From assembly GCA_012934845.2 (NCBI GenBank), contig WNNJ02003240.1:310001-374000 (forward strand): 64,000 nucleotides of DNA, in the 5' to 3' direction. Below the pieces are notes generated by a model. That model had not been told where the DNA came from. It did not search any database and saw only the letters and a list, made by a program, of their open reading frames with translations. Positions 60,601-63,319 of this stretch are shown one piece after another. The DNA is from Pomphorhynchus laevis. Taxonomy: Eukaryota; Acanthocephala; Palaeacanthocephala; Echinorhynchida; Pomphorhynchidae. Both the position numbers and the translations under genes were made by a program. Positions within the stretch are counted from its first letter, which is position 1; every line of letters starts with the position of its first letter.

Positions 60601-62786
60601 CTAATAAGAATAAAGACTTTTTAATGGAGGTAACTTCATTTTAATCAATGATCATATCTCAAAATAGAATTGTTAAGCTATTACGATATCTGTCAATAAA
60701 CTGCAAAGAATGTTTAATTAACGACAACCCTATCGATTCAGTGCGGCCACTATCTCAGTCTGATGGATTTGATATTGAAAAACTAGAGCGGTTAAGAGCG
60801 GAAATAGATAAATTTAATCAAAGCGAATCAGCAGATGATACAATAGATCCGGCATATTCAAATACTACACGGTTGTATAGAAATGACTTACTAATGACTT
60901 GTCAAATTTGAAGCATCTGTGATTTTTATTGGACTCTACACACTATCATAAATATTGTATTTAATCAATTTTATAACGCTTTGCGGTCAGCTTACATTAT
61001 CAAATAAATACAATGACATCATTAACATTAAAGAGAAGATTATAAAGATTATGAAATGCAAATGTAAATGTAAAAGGCTCGAAATGTAAATATAAAATAA
61101 ATTAAAATTGTAAAAAGCTAAATTACTGATGAAGTCTCACCGTAATAGAATTTTGTGAGCTCGCAGTTTGTTTTCAAATTGTTGGTAGTACACATGTTAC
61201 CGATTAACCGAAATTTTAAAAAATTCACATTTTTCGATGACTATATTTTATAATTTCGTTTCTACGCTCTTCCTCCGAAATGCTTTACAACTTCATATTT
61301 AGCTTCAGAATTAGCTACCCTGACCCTGATCGGTAGGCCAGCAAATTCAATGTTGCGATCCCTTTTCGAGGTGGAAAGGCTTTAATGTCTGCCTAAATTG
61401 ATTTTGCTGCTTACTCAGTACCACAACAATCTTCTGTCTCCTTATCTGTTTGTTTTCTAATTTATTTGATAGTAATACTGTTGCATTGTAGAAATAGATT
61501 TAATGGTCAATTATTATAGCAATTGATCATTAGAAATATATCAACAAATCGGACCAAAACAACGTCAAAATACTGCATCGTTATCAATGTTCATAAAAGT
61601 AATTTTGACGAAGAAATCAGCTAGAATAATTTCACTGGAATATAGTGCAATACTGACTATTTGAAAATAACAAACAAAACTGTACCTTACGTCAATTATC
61701 TCGTCATAAAATAAGATTATTTATTTGAAATACTAACGAGCTAATTTTAATATTAAGAACTATTAATTATATCGGTATTATGAATGATATACAAAGGTTA
61801 TTTATTATGGTTTAGCAAATAAATGTTAATATATTTAATTATATAATTATTTGGATGTATATTAGGCACATGTGGTGCATTTTTCGTTTCAATTATGTTT
61901 CGTATTCTTGGTTTCTTTCTGTCTATTAATTTTGTTGTTCAAATAAATAACTATTTAAAGTAAATGTAATTATATAAGGAGTATAATATAACGTTTAATC
62001 AATTGTTTAAAATTTGCAAACCATGATAGAAAGAATCATGTTTATACATGGATAAACATGTGAAATTTGGTTTAAAATTTGTTTAATGGACCTGAATTTC
62101 AAAATCTGGATTGCAAAGTTAAAATAAGAGAGCAAATTTCTATATCAAATTTAAGTCCTTATTTCACTCCTTGTAATATTAAAGAACATAAAATTACTTT
62201 ACTTTTTAATTCAATATGATTTATAATGATTATATTTTATGCTAAACTATTTATTGCGTGTGTTTTAGTAACTATTCAGTTTATGATCAACACGGAAGAA
62301 TTTCAACAAAGCTTATATTCGCACTTGGATTTTTCGATTTGAAATTAAGGTGAGCAAACATTAGTTTTATCATATTTTCCTAAAATGCAACAAATTAAAA
62401 TTTATCTTAATGGAGAGTGGTATAACTTGAATGGAGTTTGCTTATTCTAAATTTCCTTTAAATACATTTCTTTTTTAGAAAATATCTAAAATTCTCAATT
62501 TTAATTCCCTAGTTTCTATATAGTTTGATGATTTTAGCGGCCATATTCAGTCACTTTCAACTGGTAGCCAATTGCTGCGAGAACTACGACATCTTGATAC
62601 TGCTCTCTCAAAGTACAAAATTATTTATAAATATCATTTCAAATCTGAGCAAATGAGTTTAGTCGGGAAACTCACAAAATCGCAGTTATTTACGTTGGAA
62701 CTCGTGATTTAACAAAGTCGGATATCTTATCTCGCAATCAAGGATCTGCAGCTTATGAATGTTTTTTAGATGAACTTGGTGAGAAG
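15954..62786 (+). CDS. RALGAPA: RalGAP-alpha (Ral GTPase-activating protein catalytic subunit), N-terminal and middle exons; gene runs off the right edge
   Basis: The catalytic alpha subunit pairs with RalGAP-beta and switches off Ral-type GTPases; this helical scaffold precedes the GAP domain. I assembled about 30 exons by GT-AG sites, phase and order against the remembered human protein: 15954-16065, 16113-16217, 16265-16314, 18179-18262, 18307-18424, 20688-20785, 20836-20977, 21031-21163, 24730-24868, 27494-27565, 27616-27824, 29777-29886, 29963-30048, ~30478-30530, 35831-35935, 36790-36915, 38062-38225, 40034-40129, 40176-40337, 42173-42289, 48610-48801, 54602-54704, 55202-55309, 55358-55426, 56201-56311, 56965-57045, 57088-57171, 58584-58602, 58647-58767, 60517-60629, 60678-60874, 62269-62349, 62538-62612, 62663-62786. 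Strongest anchors are the N-terminus and RETHKIAV near the end. The span 38.2-40.0 kb, the exon near 30.5 kb and the link before 48610 are unresolved. The GAP domain itself is outside the window. Confidence 0.88.
16381..16611 (+). pseudogene. C-terminus of an RLE-type LINE, in intron 3 of RalGAP-alpha
   Basis: This frame reads VAVESTVAIGP, then SRGRSFLFHQISVTVQRGNA and stops soon after. The FLFxxISVxVQRGNAAS block is the hallmark C-terminus of a LINE class whose ORF ends in a restriction-like endonuclease region. Only the last ~75 codons survive. GC content is visibly higher than in the surrounding intron, as expected for an insertion. It is not a RalGAP exon: the flanking exons join in phase without it. 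Confidence 0.6.
16612..18178. other. Remainder of RalGAP-alpha intron 3
   Basis: Apart from the LINE relic at 17706-17906 this is AT-rich intron with a moderately GC-richer stretch (about 16950-17200) that may be older LINE-derived sequence. No exon recognised. Confidence 0.4.
17706..17906 (+). pseudogene. Second RLE-type LINE C-terminal relic
   Basis: Open from GCA at 17706 to TGA at 17904. Contains FIPTVFTFAGGVSPSAFKV, the same block as FIPAVFSTTGSASKEATTL at 46.8 kb, and ends with a degenerate LMRSSIEHHHR. It probably comes from the same family as the 46.75-48.35 kb element. The minus-strand open frame here is a shadow. Confidence 0.5.
18179..18424 (+). CDS. RALGAPA: RalGAP-alpha exons 4-5
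   Basis: Exon 4 (18179-18262) begins LVPSIFRSRWQANGIYHLL, directly comparable to human [20 protein letters not shown]. A 44-nt intron follows. Exon 5 (18307-18424) carries WYNVVGTSLKSYEISLMCSL, matching [20 protein letters not shown]. The acceptor at 18178 (TTATCAAG) was chosen over one 12 nt upstream because it gives continuous alignment. Exon 5 ends in phase 1. Confidence 0.85.
18425..19250. other. Start of RalGAP-alpha intron 5
   Basis: AT-rich intron, including a dense TATA/ATAT low-complexity block at about 18820-18960. Confidence 0.4.
19250..20205. repeat. Tandem array, unit of about 110 bp, about nine units
   Basis: The phrase TAACATTTTAAAAATATGCA recurs at about 19256, 19362, 19469, 19581, 19698, 19816, 19919, 20036 and 20146. 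Spacing is 103-118 bp and varies with the number of internal AATATTTT steps. It lies in RalGAP-alpha intron 5. The units are very similar, which implies recent expansion. Confidence 0.95.
20688..21163 (+). CDS. RALGAPA: RalGAP-alpha exons 6-8
   Basis: Exon 6 (20688-20785) completes a Gly codon split with exon 5 and ends EQLKGLLTAITTS. Exon 7 (20836-20977) reads VLETNWDGDNERNQSLQFFI and on to ENR. Exon 8 (21031-21163) holds SKDIIACRSVFIRWLCRFL, against human [20 protein letters not shown]. The introns are 50 and 53 nt, and phases close exactly (0, then 1). The minus-strand open frame over exons 6-7 is a shadow. Exon 8 ends in phase 2 at HEC-T. Confidence 0.88.
21164..22229. other. RalGAP-alpha intron 8, first part
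   Basis: AT-rich intron. A Penelope-type fragment begins near 21960. An imperfect palindrome (AATTATTTAAGGC... with its complement) lies at about 22124-22159. The open frame at 21601-21795 has no recognisable content. Confidence 0.4.
22230..22915 (+). mobile_element. Penelope-type RT fragment with conserved 3' tail
   Basis: Plus-strand frames read FRYIYDICVL (degenerate catalytic motif C), HIYPESLILNKSNIDD, NLYRKDDIFKF and CIPYNIKYNTLNN, ending FKLLSGKFL at about 22706. A roughly 200-bp tail follows, containing ATACTTTGTATTAGAATAAG and its inverted counterpart CTTATTCTGATACAACGTCT. The same gene-plus-tail arrangement recurs downstream. Confidence 0.7.
22916..23215 (+). mobile_element. Penelope-type RT fragment, second tandem copy
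   Basis: An 80-codon frame (22942-23184) from HEHSCIPYNIKYNT to FKLLSGKFL, nearly identical to the previous copy but without its 5' part. The tail is truncated after about 30 bp. Confidence 0.7.
23240..23560 (+). mobile_element. Penelope-type RT 3' end plus tail, third copy
   Basis: Only the last part of the thumb (LIDTYFKLGYYKN...) remains, followed by the tail with its CATCAGAGGAAATACGTCAT block and GTTCCTCCTGA. Confidence 0.65.
23762..23868. repeat. Perfect palindrome with ~46-bp arms
   Basis: The arm starting GAATAGAATATATTTAAATA is matched exactly by its complement ending TATTTAAATATATTCTATTC, around a loop of about 13 bases. It directly abuts the next RT copy. Confidence 0.85.
23869..24335 (+). 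mobile_element. Penelope-type RT fragment plus tail, fourth copy
   Basis: Reads HEHS-INTI..., LIDTYLKLGYHKNKINQKIV, then a diverged tail to about 24335. It is more divergent than its neighbours and has stops in the thumb. Confidence 0.6.
24530..24765 (+). repeat. Segmental duplication, first copy (includes start of exon 9)
   Basis: About 235 bp that recurs, diverged, at about 26060-26300. It contains the acceptor and first ~36 nt of RalGAP-alpha exon 9 (GAATCGAAAGTTGATTTAAA). Confidence 0.7.
24730..24868 (+). CDS. RALGAPA: RalGAP-alpha exon 9
   Basis: Begins with A completing the split Thr codon, then NTESKVDLNCSYCPKSPIDS, and ends IGQAVLLRNKHNICLLLEMF-RQ. The human counterpart is [21 protein letters not shown]. 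Acceptor AATATTTAG, donor CAG/GTAAAC. It enters in phase 2 and leaves in phase 0. Confidence 0.85.
24869..26059. other. RalGAP-alpha intron 9, first part
   Basis: AT-rich intron without recognised genes. It contains a perfect 14-bp stem with a 5-nt loop at 25946-25978 (TTTCAGCTACTCTT and complement). Confidence 0.4.
26060..26300 (+). repeat. Segmental duplication, second copy (dead copy of exon 9 start)
   Basis: Diverged copy of 24530-24765. The exon-derived part reads TGAATCGAAAGTTGATTTGA and then runs into a poly-T stretch, so it cannot act as a full exon. Confidence 0.65.
26301..27493. other. RalGAP-alpha intron 9, remainder
   Basis: No gene seen. A perfect hairpin TTAAACAAACG with its complement around a 5-nt loop lies at about 27149-27174. 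Confidence 0.4.
27494..27824 (+). CDS. RALGAPA: RalGAP-alpha exons 10-11
   Basis: Exon 10 (27494-27565) reads ACLLPLDYSGTLVLALKISG-DWIH, against human [23 protein letters not shown]. A 50-nt intron (27566-27615, ending TTTTCAG) follows. Exon 11 (27616-27824) reads RAILSPIISECW, YIHNAIKLYIVYASDIF and on to EQKSASIW, whose Trp codon is split with exon 12 (phase 2). The two overlapping open frames in this region are the two exons plus read-through of the intron. Confidence 0.85.
27825..28214. other. RalGAP-alpha intron 11, first part
   Basis: Very AT-rich. Nothing recognised. Confidence 0.4.
28215..28445 (-). repeat. Solo tail of the Penelope-type family, inverted
   Basis: The complement of the tail at 22.7-22.9 kb: AGAGGTCATCAGGA, then a CATAGCAG block, then TGACGTATTTTCTCT and ending ATCCATAAAAA. 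No RT is attached. Confidence 0.6.
29090..29215 (-). repeat. Partial solo tail of the Penelope-type family, inverted
   Basis: Carries TGAATTGACTAATAAATAAC and TCATCAGGAGGAACT, the outer half of the same tail. Confidence 0.55.
29525..29611. ncRNA. Palindrome carrying hammerhead-ribozyme-like cores on both strands
   Basis: Plus strand: CTGATGA (29580-29586), one extra T, then a 6-bp stem GATAAC/GTTATC closed by the tetraloop AGCC, then GAAA (29604-29607). These are the conserved C-U-G-A-U-G-A and G-A-A-A boxes of a hammerhead with a perfect stem II. Minus strand: CTGATGA (29558-29552), GAAA (29537-29534), then AATA and GAAC, where GAAC pairs with GTTC just before CTGATGA as stem I would. Its stem II is damaged. 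The two halves are inverted copies around a short loop. Likely a relic of a retroelement-encoded ribozyme. Activity is unproven. Confidence 0.45.
29777..30048 (+). CDS. RALGAPA: RalGAP-alpha exons 12-13
   Basis: Exon 12 (29777-29886) supplies G to the split Trp codon and reads IHLFETMFINLRHVFQVYA. Exon 13 (29963-30048) reads TLPGSIWTRATELLCQYSHF and ends VVKAWT. Human has GPLFQTLIVAWIKANLNVY, then ISRELWDDLLSVLSSLTYW. The intervening intron is 76 nt. The donor at 29887 (GTTGTA) was chosen because only it keeps phase; GTATTG 15 nt upstream breaks the frame. Exon 13 ends in phase 0 before GTATGT. Confidence 0.75.
30478..30530 (+). CDS. RALGAPA: RalGAP-alpha exon 14, end uncertain
   Basis: From an acceptor at ACTAAAG the phase-0 reading is ISTLPNSGAYLKYIYSFSLS, reminiscent of human LTKVLARNLYSLDLSDL. 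The donor is not clear (GTCGAA or GTGCCT) and phase to the next exon is not settled. The minus-strand open frame 30449-30634 is probably a shadow. A further open stretch to about 30730 reads VETPEDGNTKIKIAYELYK and could be an additional exon. Confidence 0.45.
30735..31554. other. RalGAP-alpha intron, AT-rich
   Basis: No feature seen apart from short open frames with no recognisable content. Confidence 0.35.
31555..31850 (-). repeat. GC-rich SINE-like insert with hammerhead-like segment
   Basis: About 290 bp close to 50% GC by eye in an AT-rich intron, with no open frame. On the minus strand, GTGATGAGTCGACTAAGGTC is followed by AAAACGCCTCATTGGAGGC. The layout is that of a hammerhead: CTGATGA box, stem II GTC...GAC, GAAAC, short stem III (GCCTC/GAGGC). 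Three positions have changed (C to G, A to T, G to A). A second hammerhead-like phrase, CTGACGATGGAAGAAAC, opens the minus strand near 31843. Probably a short non-coding retroelement. Confidence 0.45.
31851..35830. other. Large AT-rich intron of RalGAP-alpha
   Basis: About 4 kb with no gene. Notable items: a slightly GC-richer block (33520-33740) with no recognised content, perfect short hairpins at 34693-34725, 34858-34886 and 35230-35272, and much A/T simple sequence. Confidence 0.4.
35831..36915 (+). CDS. RALGAPA: RalGAP-alpha exons 15-16 (acidic/serine-rich linker)
   Basis: Exon 15 (35831-35935) reads IIKQNCSDGNNKEVVEELL and ends FKLE. Exon 16 (36790-36915) reads VSSCEDIHDISANVSDATTD and ends KYNEI. 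Both have canonical acceptors (TTTAG) and donors (GTATCT, GTAAAT) and both enter and leave in phase 1, so they chain to exon 17. They are rich in Ser, Asp and Glu, fitting the poorly conserved linker of human RALGAPA1. There is no direct sequence anchor, so support rests on splice signals and phase. Confidence 0.7.
36225..36665. repeat. Dispersed repeat with GCTAAC/GTTAGC hairpin, two copies
   Basis: The phrase CGCTAACCTCTGTTAGCATC near 36250 recurs as TGCTAACCTCTGTTAGCATC near 36625, and again near 63690. The second and third copies share an upstream block starting AGTTGATAATGA with GATAAAGAATTATTGGA. Probably a short mobile repeat. Confidence 0.6.
36916..38061. other. RalGAP-alpha intron 16
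   Basis: AT-rich, no exon recognised. Nested hairpins at about 37767-37793 (AAGTTTTGTATG and complement, 3-nt loop). Confidence 0.4.
38062..38225 (+). CDS. RALGAPA: RalGAP-alpha exon 17
   Basis: Reads DDSDHKIDYDSSNAVALAWR, then SLIRCIGRPVQILSEESKLV and VVRKFVELWNIFCG before GTAATT. Human RALGAPA1 has [20 protein letters not shown] followed by VFDYLCELWQNL at the same place. This is the conserved helical repeat after the linker. It enters in phase 1 and leaves in phase 0. Confidence 0.85.
38226..39462. other. RalGAP-alpha region with unresolved exons
   Basis: The protein segment between exon 17 and 40034 should be encoded here. Candidates are a TTTGATAG acceptor at about 38530 giving QDATNQPAS, and a stretch near 38635-38745 reading ERAKIKQCSIQLAELFIIMD. 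I could not close phase for either. Confidence 0.3.
39549..39628. repeat. (TA)n microsatellite
   Basis: About 38 TA repeats. The long minus-strand open frame across it (YIYIYI...) is an artefact of the repeat. Confidence 0.98.
39632..39740 (+). pseudogene. Duplicated partial RalGAP-alpha exon
   Basis: Copy of the 3' part of exon 40176-40337, including YICTNLVYKHQMFLPEVYQD in frame and the same donor (AAG/GTTTGT). It lacks the exon's start and acceptor, so it should not be spliced in. Confidence 0.75.
40034..40337 (+). CDS. RALGAPA: RalGAP-alpha exons after the duplication (two exons)
   Basis: The first (40034-40129) reads INEELLRRQLNAKESTINAM and ends LLPDFLE. After a 46-nt intron the second (40176-40337) reads IIKTKSDNINNECILTCYEY and ends QALQENNK. 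Both are phase 0. Human has TDKYKQGKLHAYKLICNTM, then DIVNTIIKHCSPQFFSLG and MLIMDFIVAAG in the same order. The donor GTTTGT is weak-looking but is preserved in the duplicated copy. Confidence 0.78.
40690..41400 (+). mobile_element. Penelope-type RT fragment plus tail
   Basis: Starts YPESLLLNKTNIDDKVSIYL, with NLYRKDD and later LIDKYFKLGYYKNNIKQKIV, interrupted by shifts, then the family tail (about 41190-41400) with TCATCAGAGGAAT and TGATGACCTCTAG. It lies in the intron before exon 42173. Confidence 0.65.
41401..42172. other. RalGAP-alpha intron, AT-rich
   Basis: Continuation of the repeat tail to about 41540, then AT-rich intron. The open frame at 41981-42172 ends at the next exon's acceptor and is not supported as coding. 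Confidence 0.35.
42173..42289 (+). CDS. RALGAPA: RalGAP-alpha exon (39 codons)
   Basis: LTGIIFEICKTDLLYIKNST followed by LLFNEILRNCQNLIHHNHK, with acceptor TTTTATAG and strong donor AAG/GTAAGT. It is phase 0 at both ends and follows QENNK directly. Helical and consistent with the region near MDFIVAAGRV...LLGSL in the human protein, but similarity is weak. Confidence 0.7.
42705..43190 (+). repeat. Direct repeat of a ~183-bp module
   Basis: Positions about 42709-42891 and 43003-43185 are nearly identical, sharing GGCAGCCACGAAAGAATCGA, ACCAGGTACCGTTTCGTCAT and GACGGCACGAGT. They are GC-richer than the intron, with several GGTACC/GTACC palindromes. No frame is shared, so a non-coding repeat is likely. 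Confidence 0.8.
43191..44334. other. RalGAP-alpha intron, AT-rich
   Basis: No gene seen. The open frame 44012-44248 has no recognisable domain. Confidence 0.4.
44335..44580 (+). repeat. Solo tail of the Penelope-type family
   Basis: GACCTCTAATTCTTATTCTG, TTATTTATTAGTCAATTCAT, then AT-rich sequence and ACGTAGACTCAGTTAGCTGA. It matches the tail at 41.3-41.5 kb. Confidence 0.6.
44953..45993 (-). CDS. Casein-kinase-1-like protein kinase, intronless, inside a RalGAP-alpha intron
   Basis: A 346-residue Ser/Thr kinase of the CK1/TTBK/nematode-expanded group. It shows the glycine loop GAGGFGQV (58-65), ATP-site Lys80 in YAMKIE, catalytic loop YRDVKLSNF with Asp170, metal-binding DLG with Asp191 (DFG in most kinases), and the CK1 signature EPSRRDD (231-237). 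All key catalytic residues are present, so activity is plausible. The first residue of HRD is Tyr, as occurs in divergent CK1s. The C-terminus is short, so it is nearly a bare catalytic domain. The start is the first ATG after an in-frame break. It has one exon and lies antisense in a large intron, which suggests retroposition. TTTATT at about 44936 would be an AATAAA signal just after its stop. Part of it is duplicated at 47172-47298. Confidence 0.9.
   Translation of the reverse strand: MLGNNGYFQRKLDQHLNGEHMKLHSTTIDMTHYKQVLNKEDVVQVGNDYFLESYDIIGAGGFGQVYHVIDIRTNKHYAMKIEYKRTQLSQLRIEEKMLHRLRHCSNVCKLVTAGSTPEHRILIMKLVGPSINELFYYCGKQFSLKSGLMLLDQIFEVLETLHDHLIVYRDVKLSNFLMGVGSHSHLVYVCDLGLAKCYRDPVTLKHMNYATDRPLIGTLRYMSLNVHNGIEPSRRDDFISALYCGVHMLRGKLPWSNIKARTQDEKQLKVQNIKKEYRPVQICAEVPFSLLELLEYAYSMEFEDRVDFKYAKANLRNCMVRYNVEYDYKYDWITTDPKQSVNSLPN
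45994..46749. other. Region upstream of the kinase
   Basis: AT-rich. It would contain the kinase promoter on the minus strand. No element recognised. Confidence 0.35.
46750..48352 (-). mobile_element. RLE-type LINE remnant (RT motif C to C-terminus)
   Basis: Minus-strand frames in order: MYADDAYFVG (RT motif C) at 48352, IGPLYGFTINKEKCKVL thumb, WLVHSTVAHKKFRLTAHEFR (47432-47815), CGYDNAIFHSLSCGSGG zinc-binding region (47295-47522), then AFIPAVFSTTGSASKEATT (46771-47040). This is the layout of LINEs that end in a restriction-like endonuclease region. Several frameshifts break it, and it is interrupted by an internal rearrangement that includes a piece of the kinase gene. Confidence 0.65.
47172..47298 (+). 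pseudogene. Inverted copy of a kinase-gene segment
   Basis: About 125 bp that is the reverse complement of about 45034-45160, with very few differences. It encodes RPVQICAEVPFSLLELLEYA on the plus strand. It is embedded in the LINE remnant and flanked by a duplicated LINE block (about 47087-47172 and 47447-47512). Confidence 0.85.
48353..48609. other. RalGAP-alpha intron end
   Basis: AT-rich sequence leading to the acceptor TTCAATAG at 48609. Confidence 0.4.
48610..48801 (+). CDS. RALGAPA: RalGAP-alpha exon (64 codons)
   Basis: Reads LCCATMLCSLSAFTFDCTNF and ends MLDSICSTLMSLLKTNNDEIE. It fits the human order LLGSLVCFPNLYCELPSL, then VKELIIKTVLSSARDE. It enters and leaves in phase 2, and the split Cys codon closes with the exon at 54602 (TG + T). 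The previous exon at 42173-42289 ends in phase 0, so one small exon between them has been missed. Confidence 0.78.
49374..51833 (-). pseudogene. LINE copy 2 ORF2: endonuclease plus reverse transcriptase
   Basis: About 820 codons in one frame, starting MGSNQGPFSLNIFQWNSGG at 51833. Endonuclease motifs: QWNSGG, VIVLQETRS, YIRPGE, a degenerate GNFK (normally GDFN), DYLIH, SHDLI. RT motifs: FLDFSAAFDRIS, ITGVPQGSPLSP, VVYADDTTAL (intact Y-A-D-D). It ends WCGRGAQIPLDLRP with no RNase H domain. Three in-frame stops are seen (near 51696, near 51122 and at 49845-49847); I detect no frameshift. The smaller overlapping frames nearby are shadows. Confidence 0.85.
51868..53070 (-). pseudogene. LINE copy 2 ORF1 (Gag-like, zinc knuckles)
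   Basis: Starts MSKFSMSERSKNSMKTN at 53070. There is a frameshift near 52840, then 52120-52833 and 51868-52116, separated by one in-frame stop. Three cysteine-histidine knuckles: CNNCHQWGHWSTGC, CGVCGTTAIHPEKC and CANCDGEHPAWSKKC, the usual arrangement in jockey/R1-clade ORF1. The basic tail (KPPKSKKRN) suits RNA binding. Confidence 0.8.
53090..54140 (-). repeat. Diverged direct repeats upstream of LINE copy 2
   Basis: About 53090-53190 resembles 53532-53640 (CCTGAAAT-GTAT-AAAATGC, TTAACAGCTACTGA). A second block (CAATTTTT-G-CAATGAGCATCTT) occurs near 53270, 53890 and 54100. They lie just 5' of ORF1 on the minus strand, where many LINEs carry repeated promoter units. Confidence 0.55.
54602..54704 (+). 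CDS. RALGAPA: RalGAP-alpha exon
   Basis: T completes the split Cys codon, then CRVVFSLSIICSMELYNSSD and ATTLINALLTFLI before GTAAGT. Human has [20 protein letters not shown], then IKEALNVICVSL. It enters in phase 2, leaves in phase 0 and is a strong anchor. Confidence 0.85.
55202..55426 (+). CDS. RALGAPA: RalGAP-alpha exons (pair split by a 48-nt intron)
   Basis: 55202-55309 reads ESNSILSSSQTIETLSFLMS and ends EAVLIIR. The intron is GTAATT to TTTTTAG (55310-55357). 55358-55426 reads TVAEYLQTQVLKYIDGLVQK-RKD. Human has [20 protein letters not shown] in this place. All junctions are phase 0. Confidence 0.82.
56201..56311 (+). CDS. RALGAPA: RalGAP-alpha exon
   Basis: LFVSTILSLCRWICHVLLNN followed by EIVDADIAFELSNKCNC, against human [20 protein letters not shown]. 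Acceptor GTTTAG, donor TGT/GTGAGT, phase 0 at both ends. Confidence 0.85.
56312..56964. other. RalGAP-alpha intron
   Basis: AT-rich. It contains a repeated ~100-bp block: the phrase CATC-TTTGTTCTA-AG-TTTTACATTAATATTTAAT occurs near 56590 and again near 56725. No exon retained. Confidence 0.45.
56965..57171 (+). CDS. RALGAPA: RalGAP-alpha exons (pair split by a 42-nt intron)
   Basis: 56965-57045 reads VFSNLYQQLSDRNVTSYGLQ-IMKALEY, against human VLNCIYKVLHGCVYGAQC. The acceptor is the poly-T TTTTTTTTCAAG. The intron is 57046-57087. 57088-57171 reads ASSFLSCSQPNIQFQCCWQA-EDEDPNQI, then GTATGT. Phase 0 throughout. The next exon is unclear: an AG at 57303 opens LHVFILSHYQEDIKFFELIS, but only in a frame that does not match. 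Confidence 0.75.
57304..57415 (+). CDS. Possible further RalGAP-alpha exon, frame unsettled
   Basis: After TTAATTTTAG the sequence is open for about 35 codons (LHVFILSHYQEDIKFFELIS, HIIKEDTDPNFK). Its protein-like composition suggests coding, but phase with the previous exon does not agree and no clear donor follows. Confidence 0.35.
57568..58205. repeat. Tandem array, exact 71-bp unit, about nine units
   Basis: ACACATCTGAATATTTT recurs at 57661, 57732, 57803, 57874, 57945, 58016, 58087 and 58158, a constant 71-bp period. Units differ at only a few positions. It lies in a RalGAP-alpha intron. Confidence 0.97.
58206..58583. other. RalGAP-alpha intron
   Basis: AT-rich with no recognised feature. 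Confidence 0.4.
58584..58767 (+). CDS. RALGAPA: RalGAP-alpha exons (19-nt micro-exon plus 121-nt exon)
   Basis: The main exon (58647-58767) reads DQYCRLILRHIAGKYMWIVT, then PSQYVPDVSIDTTESNIVLQ. Human has [20 protein letters not shown], an unmistakable GKY-W anchor. Upstream, a possible 19-nt exon (58584-58602, CRGWLF) is separated by a 44-nt intron; human has FFVLNN nearby. The main exon is well supported and leaves in phase 1. The micro-exon is tentative. Confidence 0.8.
58768..60516. other. RalGAP-alpha intron
   Basis: AT-rich. The only notable item is a perfect 15-bp stem with a 5-nt loop at 58832-58866 (CTAATCGTAAGTAAT and complement). No gene. Confidence 0.45.
60517..60874 (+). CDS. 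RALGAPA: RalGAP-alpha exons (pair split by a 48-nt intron)
   Basis: 60517-60629 completes a split Glu codon and ends NKNKDFLME. The intron is 60630-60677. 60678-60874 reads LLRYLSINCKECLINDNPID and onwards. Joined, KDFLMELLRYLSINCKEC matches human DVLDELLQYLGVTSPEC. The two open frames over this region are these exons read through the intron. The nearer acceptor (AAAATAG) breaks phase; TTGTTAAG keeps it. Leaves in phase 2. Confidence 0.85.
60875..62268. other. RalGAP-alpha intron
   Basis: AT-rich except for a GC-richer patch at 61260-61420. On the minus strand that patch is open for DRNIEFAGLPIRVRVANSEA-KYEVVKHFGGRA, ending in a stop at about 61273. I do not recognise it; it may be a retroposon relic. 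Confidence 0.4.
62269..62786 (+). CDS. RALGAPA: RalGAP-alpha exons leading into the GAP domain
   Basis: 62269-62349 reads NYSVYDQHGRISTKLIFALG-FFDLKL. 62538-62612 reads GHIQSLSTGSQLLRELRHLD-TALS. A 50-nt intron follows, then 62663-62786 reads [41 protein letters not shown]. Human has [33 protein letters not shown] and GSQAYEDFVAGLG, the most convincing match in the gene. Phases are 2, 2, 2, then 0. The last donor is GTAATT at 62787. The catalytic domain with its conserved Asn-thumb region is not in the window. Confidence 0.93.
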
Positions 62787-62989
62787 GTAATTATAACCGA
62801 TTTTATGCTATATATTAAACACGCTTTTTAAATAAATTTATGTAATGCTTTTAAATTACCTTTAATTTTTAGCGTTTATTTATATATTATATTATAAAAA
62901 TTTAATTCCTAATGTATTTGTTCATGAATTTTTCCAACAGTGAGAAGTTTAATTTTTGAATTTTTGTTTAAAAAGCAAAATTGAAAATT
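62787..62989. other. Start of the next RalGAP-alpha intron
   Basis: AT-rich intron following the last exon in the window. Confidence 0.5.
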
Positions 62990-63290
62990 ATGTAAAATAT
63001 TTTTTATTGATGGATAATAAATAATATACTTTGTATTAGAATAAGATACTTGATAATCAAAATTCAACAGAGGATATGCGTCATTAGCATGCATCTGGTC
63101 TCGCTGCTATGTTGATCGATGAGTAGGGGTCTCAATACTGATTACATAGCGGTTCCTCCCAATTGCCTATAATTCTTATTCTGATAAACTTCTTTTGTTT
63201 ATTAGTCCATAAAAAGTGACTTTTATTTTATTATTCAATTTTTAATTTTAACATAAAATTTAAAATTTAACTTAAATATCATTCATTACT
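62990..63290 (+). repeat. Solo tail of the Penelope-type family
   Basis: Opens TGATGGATAATAAATAATAT, then the ATAATCAAAATTCAACAGAGG, CTGCTATGTTGATCG and GTTCCTCCCAATTGC blocks, closing with the CTTATTCTGATA block and TTTATTAGTCCATAAAAA. RT-like sequence is not attached. Confidence 0.6.
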
Positions 63291-63319
63291 TTAATAGATT
63301 CACTTTTCGTAGAATCTAA

